64,000 bases of DNA from Panaeolus papilionaceus (GCA_015501605.1 JADNRZ010000002.1:248001-312000); one strand, 5' to 3'; shown: positions 1-12,508, numbered from the stretch's first letter. Translations and numbers: made by a program. Notes: generated from the letters alone by a model not told the origin.

Positions 1-639
1 ACCCAAAAACCCGTTGGCGACACAGTCGAACGATAAAGAACTGAATAGAAGGAAGGAGAAGAGACGCGAAATGATCATGAACGAATGGTAACCAATCACA
101 AGTGGGTCGAGGAGAAAAGGTGTGAGGGATATGAGTCGTGAGAAGAGGTGTCGTGTTTCCCGCTTCTTGTACCATGTTGTGAAGGCTCCGATAATAGGCT
201 ACGCACAGCCATTGAACAAGGTGATGGGACCGGTAATGTTTGAAGTCATTGTATCGTAAATCGGGGATGGCGAGATAGTCGACGTTAAACCGTTAGCGTT
301 GCCAGTATGACTGGGTCTCAAGGGCCTCAAGCCGCGACGGCGTCGAGGTGAATTCTCTTCTCTACACTAACTTGAACGCTGGGCCGTACGAATTGCGTAT
401 CCACTGCTTGGGGATTCTGGTATAGCGTCCGAAGGAAGACGTAAAGACGGGCAATGTTGAGTTCAAGAGAAGAAGGCACCCGGTTTAGTGTTGATGAGAA
501 CAAAAGTTAAGAGTCAAGAGAGAATTCACGTACGACGAAACGGATTCCTTGCGGGTTGCGCATGATTTCAAGGTCCATGAGATCATGCGCTATGGCTCTA
601 TTTCGGCCGATCTCTTGTCGCGTATTTAATCTGTGTAAT
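1..639. other. No gene seen
   Basis: No reading frame with convincing codon structure, splice signals or family resemblance is visible on either strand. The end of this stretch is the presumed promoter/leader of the small gene model starting at 640. Confidence 0.5.
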
Positions 640-987
640 ATGGTTGCATGGAGTGGATCCAACGGTGATGGTCAGTAAGGAAGGTCTTGATACTGGACTG
701 TTCATCTCACGTTGCTAGAAGAGAGTTAGCGTAGACTGTTATAGTTTATCGATATATGAGTCTGAAATTAGTGCCGAAGAAGCACGGAGAGACCAAGGCA
801 GTGCTCACGTTTCCCAATGACAAAGTGCACTCCGAGGAAAACGAGGTTGTTATCGAGTTTAAGCCACTGAAGAGTGGAGAGTAAGTAAAGTTCTCCACTG
901 GAGCGGAGATGTATATTCGAAGACAGAGTTTGGAATGCATACACATATCATGGATGCAATTGTGGCAGCACTGTCAGCTTTTTATAA
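640..987 (+). CDS. Possible small unrecognised protein, three exons
   Basis: I do not recognise this protein. A coherent model joins three exons: 640-670, 745-880 and 927-987, with GT-AG introns of 74 and 46 nt (donors GTCAGT and GTAAGT, acceptors TTATAG and AGACAG). The phases match and give 75 residues with no internal stop. The middle part is charged (lysine and glutamate rich), and the end carries HGCNCGS, so two cysteines sit close together. There is no signal peptide and no membrane segment. Consistent splice phases across two introns favour a real gene or a fairly recent gene fragment over chance, but the short length and isolated position keep confidence low. It could be the 3' part of a longer gene. 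Confidence 0.3.
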
Positions 988-3728
988 GTATACCCCATTC
1001 ATTTAACTCAAAAAAGTGCACTCACCATGTCAACGATCCAATCTCCAGGGCATAGAGGATCAGCGAATCGATGATAAGATTGAGACTTTAGGGTTAGAAA
1101 ATTAATTAAAGCCTGCCAATTATACCCTGATCACAAGACTGCGCACCTCATAGATTGCCTACGGCTACGGTGTAGCAGCATGAATAGCGAGAGGGTGATG
1201 AGCAAATCGACGGCCGTGGATAGTGCCAAGCCAACAGAGAAGAGCCACTAAAATCTGGGCATTCATTTAAGCGCCAAATCTCCTTTTGCCAAGCCACATA
1301 CTCGGAAGTCCGTCCTGAAGTTGGTGTAGGTTTCCAGGGTGACCCTACAAGGAAGTATGGGCATATGCTTTTAATTGAGTGCTTATATCTTCAAAAGCTT
1401 ACATCTCTGCACCGGAGACTTTACCAACGGAAGCCATCAGCTTTCAACCGATGCATAATTATGAGAGTGAATCGCACTCACCAGACGCAGCGGCTAATGA
1501 ATTCAGAGATCGAGATGAGCATGGAAAATCAAAAGGGAACACCGTGCTCACTGAGTCGAAGACCTGCCAGCAGAAGCTAGAGTAACTTCAGATTCTGATG
1601 AATTATCAAGAAGGGAAAAACTTACAATCGGAGCGGCCAAGAACCAGTTCATTTTGCTCACTTGATTTTCGGAAGTGAGCCAAAGAAAAGAACAACCAGT
1701 GGTTGACATTGGCTTACAGAGAAGAATCCGATGGGCGAAGAAACTATGAGCTGTGAGTTCCGAGAAATACAGGGAATGAACAAAGGCCTAGACTAACCAC
1801 TGAGCAAAAAACGTCAAGACGGCCTAGAAGTTGGACATGTCAGACACCCATGATCGGATCATAGCCATAGCCCTGAACATACTAACAGTGAAGATGACGC
1901 TGAGCTATGGCCGTGAATGAAATGACACCAAATGAGCTCTAGGGATGTAAGAGACGCACTGGAATGGTTCTGTCCGCATTGTCAGTCACGGTTAGACGGG
2001 TTTACGGAAAGACGAGTCTCACCTCGGAATGGAATCAACCTTAGACTTGACGCCAAAATTTGCGATGAGAGACTCCCACATCGCACTCCACACGAAAATG
2101 CTATGAATCAGGTCAAGAAGCCTGGCGAGCATCAGTCTGTGTGCACTGCAAGAAGATCGTGTCAGGCTCACCAGACTGACACAACCTACGGACACAAGGT
2201 TCATGCTTAGTAAATTGATATTTACTGGCCAGCTCACCAGGCATTTCAGTATTTTCTTGTCCTTGGGGTATAACTTGAAATAAACAATGCACTGCACTGA
2301 AACGACGCCCGACAGTCTATCATCCAAAGTCAGCAGCTGTTGCACGTTGAATCCATGTGTAGGCGCCGCTCACCCAGAGGCAAAGAAGGCGCCAAGAAGA
2401 AGAGCTCCATAAGTACCGGGTACAGCGTCCATGCTCATAGCTACAGTTGTTAAATGATAGGTTGTTTATCAAGTGGGTGGATGCGAACCCATTTGAGGAT
2501 GCTTAAATCACAATCACCAAGCCTCCAATGATCGCATGTTGAACTGTTGCATATTCATCCGTGCATCGAGAACGTTAGACACTGGTGAGCTCTCGTCCAA
2601 AATTAGTTGTCCTGCACTGAATATGTAGTTGGGATAACAGATATCTTGCATCCCATTTTGGCCCGATTGATGCGACGTTTTGACCTAAACAAGGCATACC
2701 AGAGTTTAAGTTTCCGTTTCCTCGCGAGTATAAGGTTCCTCGAGAAGCTAATATAGACGTTTTATAGCGTTTTATTCATGAATTTGTTGGCTAGTAGGGT
2801 CTCAATTCAGGATAGAAAACCTCGTGAGCCAGTATGAATGTCTTCTGACTAGATTTCCGCATAAACCTGGCGAGTGTGACGATGCAGAAACCAGATATTC
2901 AAGACGCTGAGCATTAGCCTGTTTCGATTTCACCCGAAGGTTACCCAAAGAGAAGCCAGCGTCCATTGAGAATGAATTGAACTGCGATCCATAAAGTCCC
3001 AAGAAACTTCAAAGACTGAATAAAAGAGAGAGAAATGCAACCAACAGTCAATGTTTTGATCCCCGCTTGCTCTATCACAGTTGACGTGGGCTTACCACTC
3101 TCTCTCCCTCCATGAAGAAGCTTGGAGCTTGAATCGTGGAATTGCTTGTGATTTCAAACTTGATGTTACTAGGTAAGCATTAGAAACCTTCAATATATCA
3201 CAAAATTTCAGTGTCACTGGGAATATGAAGCAGAATTAAGCCCATCTTTGGTGGTGTGCAATATTCCACGTCGACTTTAATGAATACACCATAGAAATTG
3301 TGGAAGTGTAGGAGCAAGACCCGTCAGGTTCACGACCAAGCCTCAACAATTGTATATGTCTAAATTTGGAAACATGTTTCCACAGCCCCCCTTGGAGGCC
3401 AGGACTTTGCACCTAACACTGATGGTCCTTGAATATCGCCCATGACCATGGCAAGTCAAGTGTACGAGTTAGAAGGTTTATATTATACTCAAATGCGGAA
3501 CCTAGCAAAGGCCGAGCCTGACCCAGACTGAATAGCATCTGAGCTCGTTCTTCATTGACAAGGATGGAGACAGAAGGAAGTGCCAATCTCAGCAGTCTCA
3601 TGACCACTTTATTCTCTTGTCTGCGGCAAAGCCCATCGGCTGGCGATCCATGACTATTTTTATAACCTTTAGTTTCTCTCGGTAGACCTCATTCTATCGC
3701 TTCAGCACTCACACAGGATTCAAAAGCT
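988..3728. other. Gene-free stretch
   Basis: About 2.7 kb with only short, overlapping frames of 60-108 codons, several of which begin at non-ATG codons. No splice-consistent protein could be assembled. The last 80 bases hold a TATA-like TTTTTATAACC near 3658, suitably placed for the oxygenase gene that starts at 3729. Confidence 0.5.
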
Positions 3729-5174
3729 ATGCGGACGACCTCGTTTCCAGCGTTTCCAGATGATATTCCAACTCACCCATTGCTCATTATTGACTACGCT
3801 TTGATACAGAAAGGGGACCCTGTTGAAATAGACAGGCTCTGGGAGGCAGCTACTAAGTTGGGATTTTGGTAGTGCGTATTTTTCATCTCTGATTTCTCAG
3901 AAACTGTCTCACTCGACCCTTCTCTGGACAGCTTGAAGAATCATGGTGCTGATGAGGCTGTAGAAGGAATGTTCCAAATGGGTGCTGAAACCATGGCACT
4001 TCCGAAGGAAGAGAAGATGAAATACGAGCAAGGGGACGACGGAATTTCATTTGGGTGAATCTCATTTGCTTTGTCACAGGTCTCGGCTAAAGCTTGGGCT
4101 TCTCCTCTACAGGTACAAAGCCATAGGTGCTAACGCTGTTGATGCAACAGGAGAACTGGATACTGTCGAATTTATCAATGTATCTAAAGATGATGCTCTC
4201 GCCTGGCCAGAACGAGCCAGACGGGATTATCCACGCACAGTCAATGCTCGGATGGTCCCTACTATTGGGCCCTTCGTTCGTAAATCGGTGGAGGTTAATA
4301 ACACGCTCCTAGATGCACTCAACGACAAATTGGGTCTTCCGAAAGGCACTTTATTGCGATTGCACCCCATAAACGAATTTAGCGGGAGCGAGACTAGAGT
4401 TACTCATAACCCTCCGACGATGAATACTCAGAAGGTAGCAATTGGAAGTCATACCGATTTTGGTTCATTGGTGAGACATCCAGATCTTTTTGTCGAATAT
4501 GGCCTAAAGAGTCTGACTTATCGATATTTTATGTCTTAGTCGTTCCTGCACAACAAGTTGGGCGGCCTTCAAGTCCTCGTCCCAGGCGCTGAGTCATGGC
4601 AATACGTCAAGGTACGCAACTACTCCTCTGATCTTATATTAGCAACACAATCTCACAAATGCTTAAATTGCATAGCCCATCCCAGGACATGCCATCTGCA
4701 ACGTTGGAGACGCACTCGCCATTTTTAGCGGTGGCATCCTGCGTTCCAATCTTCACAGAGTGCTGTGCGTCTTTCATTCAGTTTGGTTCTCTGTTTTCCT
4801 ACACAAGGACTCACATTGCTCCTTCAAATATTCTTCCGGTTTAGCCCGCCTCCAGGAACCCAAGCAGGGTCTGATCGTTGGTCGCTTGTCTACTTCACTC
4901 GTCCAGGAAATTCTGTGGTTTTGAAGGCACATGCTGAGGAGAGCCCGGTAATCGCAGCAGCTGTGGCCTCCGCACCAGATCCAACCAAGTTTAACACAAG
5001 TGCAACGGCACTTGATTGGTTCTCGCGGAGGATTAAAAACCAACGCATCAATAACAGAAAGGTCTGTGGCTCTAATTTCGTCTCTCAGTACTCAGCTTAG
5101 GTTATATCGTTTGTCCATAGGGTCCTGAAACTTGGATGGCAAGTCGTGGCACTGAGCGCGTGGAGAAGAATTAA
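3729..5174 (+). CDS. 2-oxoglutarate/Fe(II)-dependent oxygenase, IPNS-like
   Basis: A cytosolic non-haem iron oxygenase of the isopenicillin-N-synthase-like family, which couples 2-oxoglutarate decarboxylation to substrate hydroxylation or ring closure. The substrate is unknown. Seven exons (3729-3871, 3932-4054, 4113-4470, 4540-4611, 4676-4764, 4845-5061, 5121-5174) join in phase to 351 residues, the normal family length. The N-terminal DIOX_N-type region includes the LKNHG segment near residue 50. The iron site is visible: HTDFG near residue 204 (His and Asp), then the distal His in SNLHRVL. The 2-oxoglutarate-binding Arg-x-Ser is in DRWSLVYF. The ATG at 3729 is the first in frame after a TATA-like element. 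All motifs are intact, so it should be active. Related fungal proteins act in secondary metabolism or nucleobase oxidation, and the sequence does not decide between them. Confidence 0.9.
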
Positions 5175-5878
5175 ATACATATCTCAAGTGAAGCAACATC
5201 GAAATAATCCGATGTAAATACTATGGACGGTCAATTTCAGTGTGTGTTTTTTTAGCATCTTCTGTCATGGAGCATCATGGCACCGCTATCGTCCAAATTA
5301 ACACCCTTCTCCACGAGGCCGTGGATCCTGCTCCTCGACGATATAAGAATCTTATCCACTTTGCTATAGGTCCATGACGCCGACCATTTCTTCGCGCATG
5401 CCGGTGCAGCTTCTAACGTCATTGAAGCCTTCGGTTCGTCATGAGCAAGCCATTCTCCGCAGTCTCCGCCCATATGCCTCTGCTTGTCAAAAAAATGTCG
5501 GCCTCACATTTTCTGGGAACAAACACACATTTAAAAGTTGTCTCACTCGCCTAGTGAAGCACTCGGATACTTGGGTAGCACAGCATCTTCGAACGTTATC
5601 CTGATATCATCGAACACAAATTACAATTCAGTAGCTTTTTGGCTCTGATATGAACATTGATAGTCTATTTTTAGTTGTCGCCAACTATGATGCAGCCGTC
5701 ATCAGACTGCCTGGCCAGCCGTGACGATATCGTGTCCCACCAGAGGCTGTGGCCATCACAGGTATGTTGTTTGATCAAGGCGTTTTCTGCATAAAAGCTA
5801 AGCTTCATCAACAAAACAGATCGAACATCACAAATCCTTTCAGCGTCTTCCATACGCGGTTTCATCACGCCTACGCCC
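5175..5878. other. Intergenic stretch, no confident gene
   Basis: Between the oxygenase and the glycine-rich-domain gene. On the plus strand at 5267-5446 there are two short coding-like pieces in different frames separated by a possible acceptor (CTATAG at 5364-5369), but no good donor joins them. The rest is presumably promoter and 5' leader of the next gene. Confidence 0.4.
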
Positions 5879-8792
5879 ATGATGAAACTCAGCTCGAGCT
5901 CATCCAAATCCAACTTGTCGAAACAACCCGAAAATCATGATCCACCGGCCTACACTTCATCGTTATCTGGCCCCTCTCAGCCTGAATTCACGTTCACAAT
6001 TGGGTCGAAGAAAATTACAAGCACGCTTGTCCAATTCACCGAAGTTAAATCGCACCTGGCGTTACTACACGCTTTTCATGAGCTGAGGACAGTGGTTCAA
6101 GCTGAAGAACATCCATTTAGGGGACCTGGTGTCCCTCAGGACGCTGAACGACGATGGGGGTGGTTTGTTGCATTGGCAGTTGAACGGTGAGCAACCTGTA
6201 TCATTTGGATTTTGAAATAAATGATACACGGAGTTCCGATCGCTTATAATGTCGCTTGGAATTGTCTAGATTTCATAAATGGTGTCAAAGCCTCGTACGC
6301 GGTTTAGACTCTTCACATTCATGGTCGACAATCATGCCGCCTATTGATGTTATCATGGTAAGCCAATTTTGTGGAATTGGAGCTACATACGTTCTCAGTA
6401 ATGTTTTTATTGGCAATAGGTGTGGCACGCTTACATGCTAAATCCCAAGTAAGATCATCTAAACACAGAATTGGGCCTTTTGGTTGTCTCATGGACATTA
6501 AATTCTTTGTCGCTGCACAATAGATGGTACGGGGAAGATGGTCTCAGAGGCACGACCAAAGCCCTAAGAGAACTTGATGGGCATTTTGCTAAAGCCTTGG
6601 TGAGTAATACCACCTTCAGATCTATGTCACAGGTAATGAATCTTAATTTTCGTGACATATCTCAGCACTCGACCTTGCATGAATATCTCGCTGCGCTTCC
6701 TTCACCGACTCGTGTAGCATTCTGGGAGATGAGGACCAGTTTACCCTTCCACTATGCGTCTGCGATGACAAGTATGATTCGCACAGAGATTAAATGTCCT
6801 CTGTGTCTGGGTATTATTTCTGTTGGTAAATATGATCACCTTCACGTTTAATTGAATTCCTTACTCATATAAGTCGGCAGATTATATGAAACAAGATGGC
6901 ACGGGATACCTACAGGAGGGCTTCCGTGCGTCATGTCCTAACGGATGTGGAATTGGGCATATCACCAAGGAGAAACTCGGCGTCCGGAGGTTTGCTGATG
7001 ACCTCTCTGATCCTTTGGCTGTTATCGCGTGCGTTACATTACCTACAGTCCTCGCAGCGATGCAATTCATGCTGACATCATATCAAACATATTTTTATCC
7101 ATCATAGTGGAACAGATTTTCAAGCACCGTCACACAAGGATCGCTTCTTCTCAAATGCTGCCCAAGTTCGAGTCCTTGAAGCTGCTCAGATCGAAATTCC
7201 TTGTACCATTGTCGCCCAAGAGGCTGCGGCAGTTTCCCTGATGAAATGGGCTAATTTCAAGCTGGAAAAGTTGGGGGGTGCCATGGTTTTTACTGGGCCT
7301 GATCGAAGGTCAGTATTTAGCATTTTGCATAATTATTTTTGAGTGGCAACCTATAGACATCCTTTTAGATGTGGAAGGATTTTGAGTGCTTATCGCGACG
7401 ACAGACCATATTCCCTGGATCTCGCAGGCGCTGTGCGTTTGGTTTAATAGATGAATGTAAGGGGTATTGCGCTAAATACGTTGTTTCAGGTGCTAAGACA
7501 AGCATCATTCGTTAAGAAAATGTATGATCTGGGATGGACACAGCAAGGTGTCTTCGAAGGTTTAGGAAATGAGGTTGTCCTGCAACATGCTGTCGCTCGA
7601 TACCACGGGTATGTCGAAGTATTCCCGCCAGACTTTAGTATAAAGATCACTCATCGGATTACTACTGTTCTCACCGCGACAGTTTTCTTGACCTTCTCTC
7701 TTCATCACCCACCTCCTTCTATGTACCAACACTCGACATCGACCTTGTCTGGCATACGCATCAGCTTTTATGCGTCAGATATGAAAAAGACACTGTCTGT
7801 TATATAGGACGTTTTATCGACCAGTAAGTCGATTTCTTAGGATGTTCTAATTCTGATATAGATTTAATTGAACGGCAAAATGCAGCGACGACAAAGTAGA
7901 AGGCCTCCGGCTTTCCAACTCGTTTGATATTACTTGCAAGGCATGGAAAGACAGATTCAAGGTTCCCTATACACACTGCGGGTGTCCACATCCCGGACAA
8001 AAGGCTGAAGACCTCCAGAAATCACACAAATCCATTGATACCTCCAAACTGTTCTCTAAAGTACTTCAATCTGCCTCATCTAAGATCCCAGTAACCTCGC
8101 ACACCAACCCCGATATAAACAAAGATGACCTTGTACCGCCCACACACCGATCCGATGCTCTGAGTGCATCTCATCCCAGCGATCACAACGCAGTGCACTT
8201 CTCAAATCCACCGATAGTCGCAAAAAACGGTCGTGATATTGGGAAGTTCAGGCATCAGAGAATGGTGAAGAAATACGACAGTCTGATGAAGCATCGAGCA
8301 CAGCGAGTTAAGAAGCTGCAAAAGAAACGCGGGGTTTTGGTGGACAAGTACTCTTCCTACGATTCAAGTAGTTCTGCTACTAGTAATAGCAATGACGAGG
8401 ACGATGACGAGGGGGACGACTCAAATTCAGTGATGCCCCATCGACCGATAGATCCAAAGGCAGACCCGGACGACGATGCCTACTCGGCCTATTACAACTC
8501 CTTTCTTGCACCTTTTCCAGTGTACTACGTATCTGGACGTACGCAAGCTGACCCAATTCCAGCACCCTGTGTTGCATCTCAAGGAGATGTCGTCTTCTCC
8601 GCCGTGGCGGGTTGTGGCAATGTACGTATGTCCTTTCATCTGCCAAAACACCATCTAACTCTAAAATCTGCTATTTAGTGCGGCTCCTCAGGTGATTGTG
8701 GCGGCGGTAGTTGTGGTGGTGGCGGATACGACAATCTTCAATCGGGAAATTGCAATGCTGCAGGAAGCTCTTGCGGTAGTAATTATTCCTAA
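5879..8792 (+). CDS. Glycine-rich-domain (GRDP / DUF1399-like) protein
   Basis: A multi-exon gene of the eukaryotic glycine-rich-domain-containing family, known from plants and fungi and of unclear biochemical role. About ten exons can be chained with matching phases. Two family-specific blocks are visible: MVWHAYMLNP (exons around 6355-6450) and later DLVWHTHQL (around 7755-7780), the paired tryptophan-histidine motifs of DUF1399. A putative zinc-binding segment lies between them (CPLC near 6800, then CPNGCG near 6935). The C-terminal part (8193-8640) is a basic coiled stretch followed by an acidic run (DEDDDEGDD). The protein ends in a short cysteine/glycine tail (CGGGSCGGGG) after a last intron at about 8621-8678. 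The ATG ATG pair at 5879 starts an open frame matching the family N-terminus. All blocks are present and no stop interrupts the model. Confidence 0.88.
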
Positions 8793-9377
8793 ATTTCTTA
8801 CCAAGCGTCCTTGACCGTTATGATATTGAAACGTTCCTTGCATTGTGGTTTAATTTCAAAGAAAGTAGGGTTTTCTGCGCAACTCGGCACGTCAAATTGT
8901 TATACCGCATGTTGCCTTCATTCAGCATATTCATGTTGAATGCTAGGGACCCCGAAACGTTGTTTATGCTATCTAGAACCTCCACCGTCATATTTAAGAT
9001 ATGCCGATGTCATAGCAGTAAACGTGGCTGCCCAGCCTTTAGCTGCCTTTCAGCTTGACTCGGACTTCAGTATGGGGACAATGTTCTATTGGTAAGGTTT
9101 TATGATTGTTTAGGTCAGTGTCGGAACTTACCTCCTATACAAGATTTCATATTTTCTCTGTAGAATGTCAAAGAACTGATGTAAGTGTTCACAAATGAAC
9201 TTAGGCCTCATATTGTGCTAGGGGCTGGCACTGTTGCAAGGTGGAACTGACCTGTATTGACAACCAGTTGACACTGATTACGGTGACAATCAAGGGTCCT
9301 CTTCCTCTTTAATCGTTTAAATAAGAGGCTGCCCTTGCGACAACATTGTAACATTTCTTTTCAGGAACGCATATTCC
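8793..9377. other. Intergenic stretch
   Basis: 3' region of the glycine-rich-domain gene followed by AT-rich sequence. No protein was recognised. A pyrimidine tract ending in TTTTCAG at 9358-9364 could be a splice acceptor for an upstream exon of the next gene model. Confidence 0.4.
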
Positions 9378-9950
9378 ATGGGACGCCGCAAGTGGTCTCC
9401 ATTTCGCGAAGTTGGCGCCGAAGATGCGATGGTTGAGGTTGACCCACCTCCGCCGCAACACAGACACGGGTGTTATAGCTGGAGATGCTGGTGTCCCGAA
9501 CTAGACCGACTGGTCACCATCACAGATAAGCACCATCTCTCTCCCTACACACTTGAGTTCGCCATCCAGACGCTACATCTACGGTTTCCTTGCACCGAAC
9601 GCGAAGGAGTACAGAGGACGCTCGGGTGGATACGACACAATACCTGTGCGCACTGTGAGTGCTGGGATCGGAGATGCTGCGTCTCGGTCGCGGAAATGAA
9701 CATCGCACTCGAGGCATTCCTCCAGTGGCACATAAAATCGGCCAACAGGCCCCAGCATCAATTAAAGTCGACCATCCCTATAGCTCCTCCTAGCTGCCCG
9801 ACCGTGTTTCATAGCGGCTGCACCGTAACTAGCTGCTATGAAACAAAAAACTACAGGTCCGCCCCAGGTCCCGAGCTGCTAACTGTCCAGCACTCGGGTC
9901 TTCAACCGGTGGACATGCCCCAGGTGAAGGTACTGAGGGAAGAGAAGTAG
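9378..9950 (+). CDS. Unrecognised cysteine-rich protein, 190 aa
   Basis: I do not recognise this protein. It is an uninterrupted ATG-started frame of 190 codons, long for chance. It has thirteen cysteines in clusters (CYSWRCWC near residue 33; CAHCECWDRRCC near residues 94-105). The remainder is proline- and histidine-containing without signal peptide or membrane segment. The paired CxxC-type arrangements could bind zinc, but this is inference only. A splice acceptor 14 bases before the ATG leaves room for an upstream exon, so the true start may lie further 5'. It sits between the glycine-rich-domain gene and a tRNA gene. Confidence 0.42.
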   Translation: MGRRKWSPFREVGAEDAMVEVDPPPPQHRHGCYSWRCWCPELDRLVTITDKHHLSPYTLEFAIQTLHLRFPCTEREGVQRTLGWIRHNTCAHCECWDRRCCVSVAEMNIALEAFLQWHIKSANRPQHQLKSTIPIAPPSCPTVFHSGCTVTSCYETKNYRSAPGPELLTVQHSGLQPVDMPQVKVLREEK

Positions 9951-10430
9951 GTTGCTCCACCACAGCTGCGTTTAATGCGCCACTGACTTTTGACTATCAG
10001 GAGAAATGCTCTTGACAGCTACTACTTCGCGATGATCCAGTTCCTCTCAAATTAAAGCAACATACAGCACAGAGAGGATAAAGGCCTCAATGCCAGTGAG
10101 GAATACCACCGTGAAGAAAAGATGATAGATAATAAGAAACCGGTAGAATCTACAGCGATCGCCACATCAAACTCGCTTGTTCTCGCTGTCATTCTCTTCT
10201 CAGAATCACGGACGCCCCTATGTACCAGTGAACATCGCCGCATAAGGCATTGCAGCTCTTTTTTGTCCTGCCTTGTATCATAACTTCCTCTTAATATATT
10301 AATATTATTTTCCCTTCTTTTTTTCCCCTTTGACTTCAGCAATTAGAATCAGGGGCCCATCTGCGCACTGCGCAATACCTCGATGACAAGGTGGATCGCG
10401 ACTTATTGTGCCTCGACGTTTCATAAATAT
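9951..10430. other. Intergenic, precedes the tRNA
   Basis: No protein seen. Contains pyrimidine-rich sequence around 10290-10335 just upstream of the tRNA-Ala gene. Confidence 0.4.
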
Positions 10431-10516
10431 GGGCTTTTGGCACAGTGGTAGCGCGCACGCTTCGCATCAATTAGTGCAACTGCGTGAGGTCGAGGGTTCA
10501 ATCCCCTCAAAGTCCA
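10431..10516 (+). tRNA. tRNA-Ala (anticodon CGC), with 14-nt intron
   Basis: A complete cloverleaf can be drawn. Acceptor GGGCTTT pairs with AAAGTCC and includes the G3:U70 wobble pair that identifies alanine tRNAs. The D arm is GCAC/GCGC with AGTGGTA in the loop. The anticodon stem is CACGC/GCGTG. The T arm is GAGGG-TTCAATC-CCCTC, followed by discriminator A at 10516. The anticodon loop reads TTCGCA, then 14 extra bases before the closing T, at the canonical 37/38 intron position, giving anticodon CGC. A run of T follows at 10519, as expected for RNA polymerase III termination. The D stem has one A-C mismatch. Confidence 0.9.
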
Positions 10517-10725
10517 CATTTTTACATTTTTTATCTTTCACACCAATCACGCACGATTGCGCCTGTGCTCACAATCGGGAAGATATTTCTAAATTATTTC
10601 AAGCAACTTTCGTCTTCAACACCAACTTTGACTTTGCAGGGCTCAGTCGTTCCCGCCTATTGTATCATTCCTGGTTCGTGCTCAGGAGCTAGACCTCGAT
10701 AATTCTCCCTTGAAGAAACAGACGG

Positions 10726-12508
10726 ATGGTACACAGCCCTGTTCGGATTACCTCCAACGAACGGAGTGGGTGGACTCATATTCTTGTCACTATTCTGAGT
10801 CCCGCCCAAGTCAATCCCTCGCCGGACGAAGGGGTCGACGTTCGCAACTTCAACTTACATCATACAAACTACCCTACGACCAATGGCAGAGCTAAAGCTA
10901 AAGCAGAAATCGATCGAATAGACTGGAATGGGTCTCCGCATGTCCACCCCCTGGCGAGGAGGAATACGAACCCGCGTAGTGCACAACGACATCATAGCGG
11001 AGCTATTTGGAGGCACATACTTTCGAGGGCTGTTTATAAGGATTTGAAAGCGGAAGAGGAAGAAAAGAAATCAGGGGTCACGAAGAACACGACATCAGTA
11101 AAATCAAGGGATAAACGTGGTTCTGGTGGTGGGGAAGCTTTGAGTAGGATGGAATGGGATGGCTTGGACTGTGGGACGTGTCGATTCCAGGGTGTGTGTG
11201 AAGTACACCGGCAAAGCAATAATAACAAAAACAACAAACCGACACTGGGTGTTGTTGAGGACGACTGCAGCCTACTGGATATTCAACATTGGCGTCGGTT
11301 TGTTCGTCTAGAGTGCATGGGTCTTAGTGGGGTTTTGTTCTATGAGTTGGCACGTCCTGCTCTTCAGTCTGGCGACTGTGAGCCAGTCAATACGACCCAC
11401 CCTCCATCACAAGCGCCACACCGTATTCATGGTCAACATCAGCCTCTCCTGACTCTTGAGAGTGTCTTCGGCGACCTCGATGACCCTACCTCGCCCAGCA
11501 TGCACGTTGATGACCTTCTCGATGCTGTGAAAGCTAAGGTCTGTTACTTCCCGACTTACGCATGCACTTCGTTTGTCGTAAGCCTTATGCATTGTTATCA
11601 TTTACTACCTCAACTTATGGTGTCACCGTCTAAAGGCTGGTCAAGCGATGTTGGCATTCTATCGAGACCAACCTGAGCTACGCCCGATCCCCTGCGCGGA
11701 CGGCTTTTGTGTTCGATACCCACCTTCCATTTCGCCCAGAAAACCAAAGACCGCGAAGGTAAGCGCTGGTCAATCCAAGAGCGCTTCGTCTTCGTGGAAA
11801 GACGGTTCGGAGACAGCACCCTTTCTCGGGGACTCGCGCATGGGAAGTGCGTCTATGAATTTAGATTTGGATGAAGAAGATCCCTACAGGATGCTGTTGA
11901 TCCGGTCTTGTTCTCATCCCATTGTCGGTCGAAGTGGAGTAGATATGGCGATGGCTTATGGGAATACCGGGAGCGTGTCAATGGAGGAGCTCGAAGACGT
12001 GAAGGAAAAGGCAGACGCTAAAAGGGACTCTGGGTATGGGTCTATCACTGGTATCCTGCGTGACTCGGATGCCTTCGAAGCAGACATTCCAGTGGTGGAA
12101 GGTATCGATGACCTGACCCTCGACACCATACTGCCCCTTACGCCATCAGACATCGGTACCCCCCGAGATAAGGACTCTAGAAAGAAGATCACGACATTCA
12201 GCAATCGGAAAAATGGCTCTTCGAATCACAAGAAGGCGCCGAGACTCTTGCCCACACGCGCCAGTCTCACCAACATGACCAACGTTACCAGCGCCGGCGC
12301 GGCGGATACTGGCTACTTGAAAATGAGCGTGTCGACGAGCCTTTCGAAGCCTTTTGGAATGGCGGCGTCTATGCCTGCAATAAGCACCATGATGTCAAGC
12401 GTTTCGAGTGCGTCGCATATTTCGATGTATGATACCTTTACGTCGTTCTTGGACTTTCTGGAACCTGATGATGGGGAGGGAGCAGAAATGGATGTAAGAA
12501 GGGTTTAA
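10726..12508 (+). CDS. Unrecognised protein, about 560 aa, two exons
   Basis: I do not recognise the family. Exon 1 (10726-11538) and exon 2 (11636-12508) join in phase 0 across a 97-nt intron (donor GTCTGT, acceptor TCTAAAG), giving 561 residues. The middle carries CGTCRFQGVC near residue 145, followed by an asparagine/lysine-rich linker. A compact region follows at about residues 178-310 (LLDIQHWRRFVRLECMG, DDLLDAVKAKAGQAMLAFYR) that looks folded. The C-terminal half is serine-rich and disordered, with repeated SS/TS stretches and an acidic end. The 3' part is convincing. The first 100 residues are uncertain because another frame around 10925-11045 also looks coding, so the real start or an upstream exon may differ. 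No signal peptide. Confidence 0.62.
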
